Below are positions 63,826-64,000 of a DNA stretch of 64,000 nucleotides, piece after piece. Within the stretch, counting starts at the first letter, position 1. Every line of letters begins with the position of its first letter. The notes beneath the pieces are model-generated. The model was not told the DNA's origin, made no database searches, and was given only the letters and a program-made list of their open reading frames with translations. The position numbers were made by a program, and so were the translations under genes. Source of the DNA: Streptomyces tirandamycinicus (GTDB lineage Bacteria; Actinomycetota; Actinomycetes; Streptomycetales; Streptomycetaceae); NCBI RefSeq assembly GCF_003097515.1, contig NZ_CP029188.1, positions 124,001 through 188,000 on the forward strand, read 5' to 3'.

Positions 63826-64000
63826 ACCATCGACCAGCTCCAGGAGGGGCGGGCGGGGCCTTCGGCGGCGGGATGCGGGCGGGATGCGGGATGCGGATGC
63901 GGCCGCCGGGTCCCGCCGCGGGCCGATCGAAGGACTTCTCCACCGGCCGGGGCGCTCCGGCCCGCGACACCGCGCGGGTGCGCGCCCCGGCGAGGGCGGC

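Overview
The window reads as actinobacterial, almost certainly Streptomyces. GC is very high with strong third-position bias, start codons are mixed ATG/GTG/TTG, and the gene content is typical of that genus: a chaplin, SpoIIE-type phosphatases with HATPase domains, a conservon-like sensor followed by P450s, and DUF4236 and MASE1 proteins. The mix of stress, secondary-metabolism and hypothetical genes, many tandem repeats and several broken genes suggests a chromosome arm rather than the core; that is inference. I saw no rRNA, tRNA, CRISPR array or intact insertion sequence.

Layout. 1-11.3 kb: 3' part of katG, pyruvate carboxylase, a secreted fasciclin protein, a TerB-like protein, DUF4236, a cbiZ remnant beside a minisatellite, small membrane proteins, a Nudix hydrolase, a chaplin and a GNAT enzyme. 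11.3-18 kb: a 1918-residue iterative PUFA-synthase-like protein (two nitronate-monooxygenase-like domains, KS, AT, ACP) without its usual partners, followed by an antisense KS relic. 18-21.4 kb: a large SpoIIE-type phosphatase and a DUF6296-like protein. 21.6-25.2 kb: a compact persulfide/sulfite detoxification regulon (persulfide dioxygenase-rhodanese, rhodanese, TauE-type exporter, rhodanese-DUF2892) controlled by a CstR-type repressor, with four matching CCCC(T/A)GGGG operators.

25.2-46 kb is a hypoxia/dormancy block like the DosR/OsdR regulons: three universal stress proteins, three CBS-BON proteins, PPDK, an XRE-PNPOx protein, an Acg-type nitroreductase, nicotinate phosphoribosyltransferase, a group-3b-like NiFe hydrogenase operon with its maturation protease and a cNMP-binding protein, and Hsp20. 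Most promoters here carry 14-bp palindromes of the form GGGCCGWWCGGCCC, usually in pairs 20-21 bp apart. This shared motif ties the block together and is the most useful finding in the window. No DevR/DevS pair is present.

46-64 kb: an OsmC protein fused in frame to a thiE fragment, YihY, an NTF2-like protein, a PP2C phosphatase, MASE1 and DUF952 proteins, an amino-sugar locus (DeoR-family repressor, SIS isomerase, class II aldolase), a lipoprotein, an internally deleted secDF, a conservon lacking B, C and D (sensor ATPase followed by two P450s), an SRPBCC protein, a hypothetical protein and a pepN remnant. Gene decay (cbiZ, KS, thiE, secDF, conservon, pepN) and repeat expansion recur through the window.
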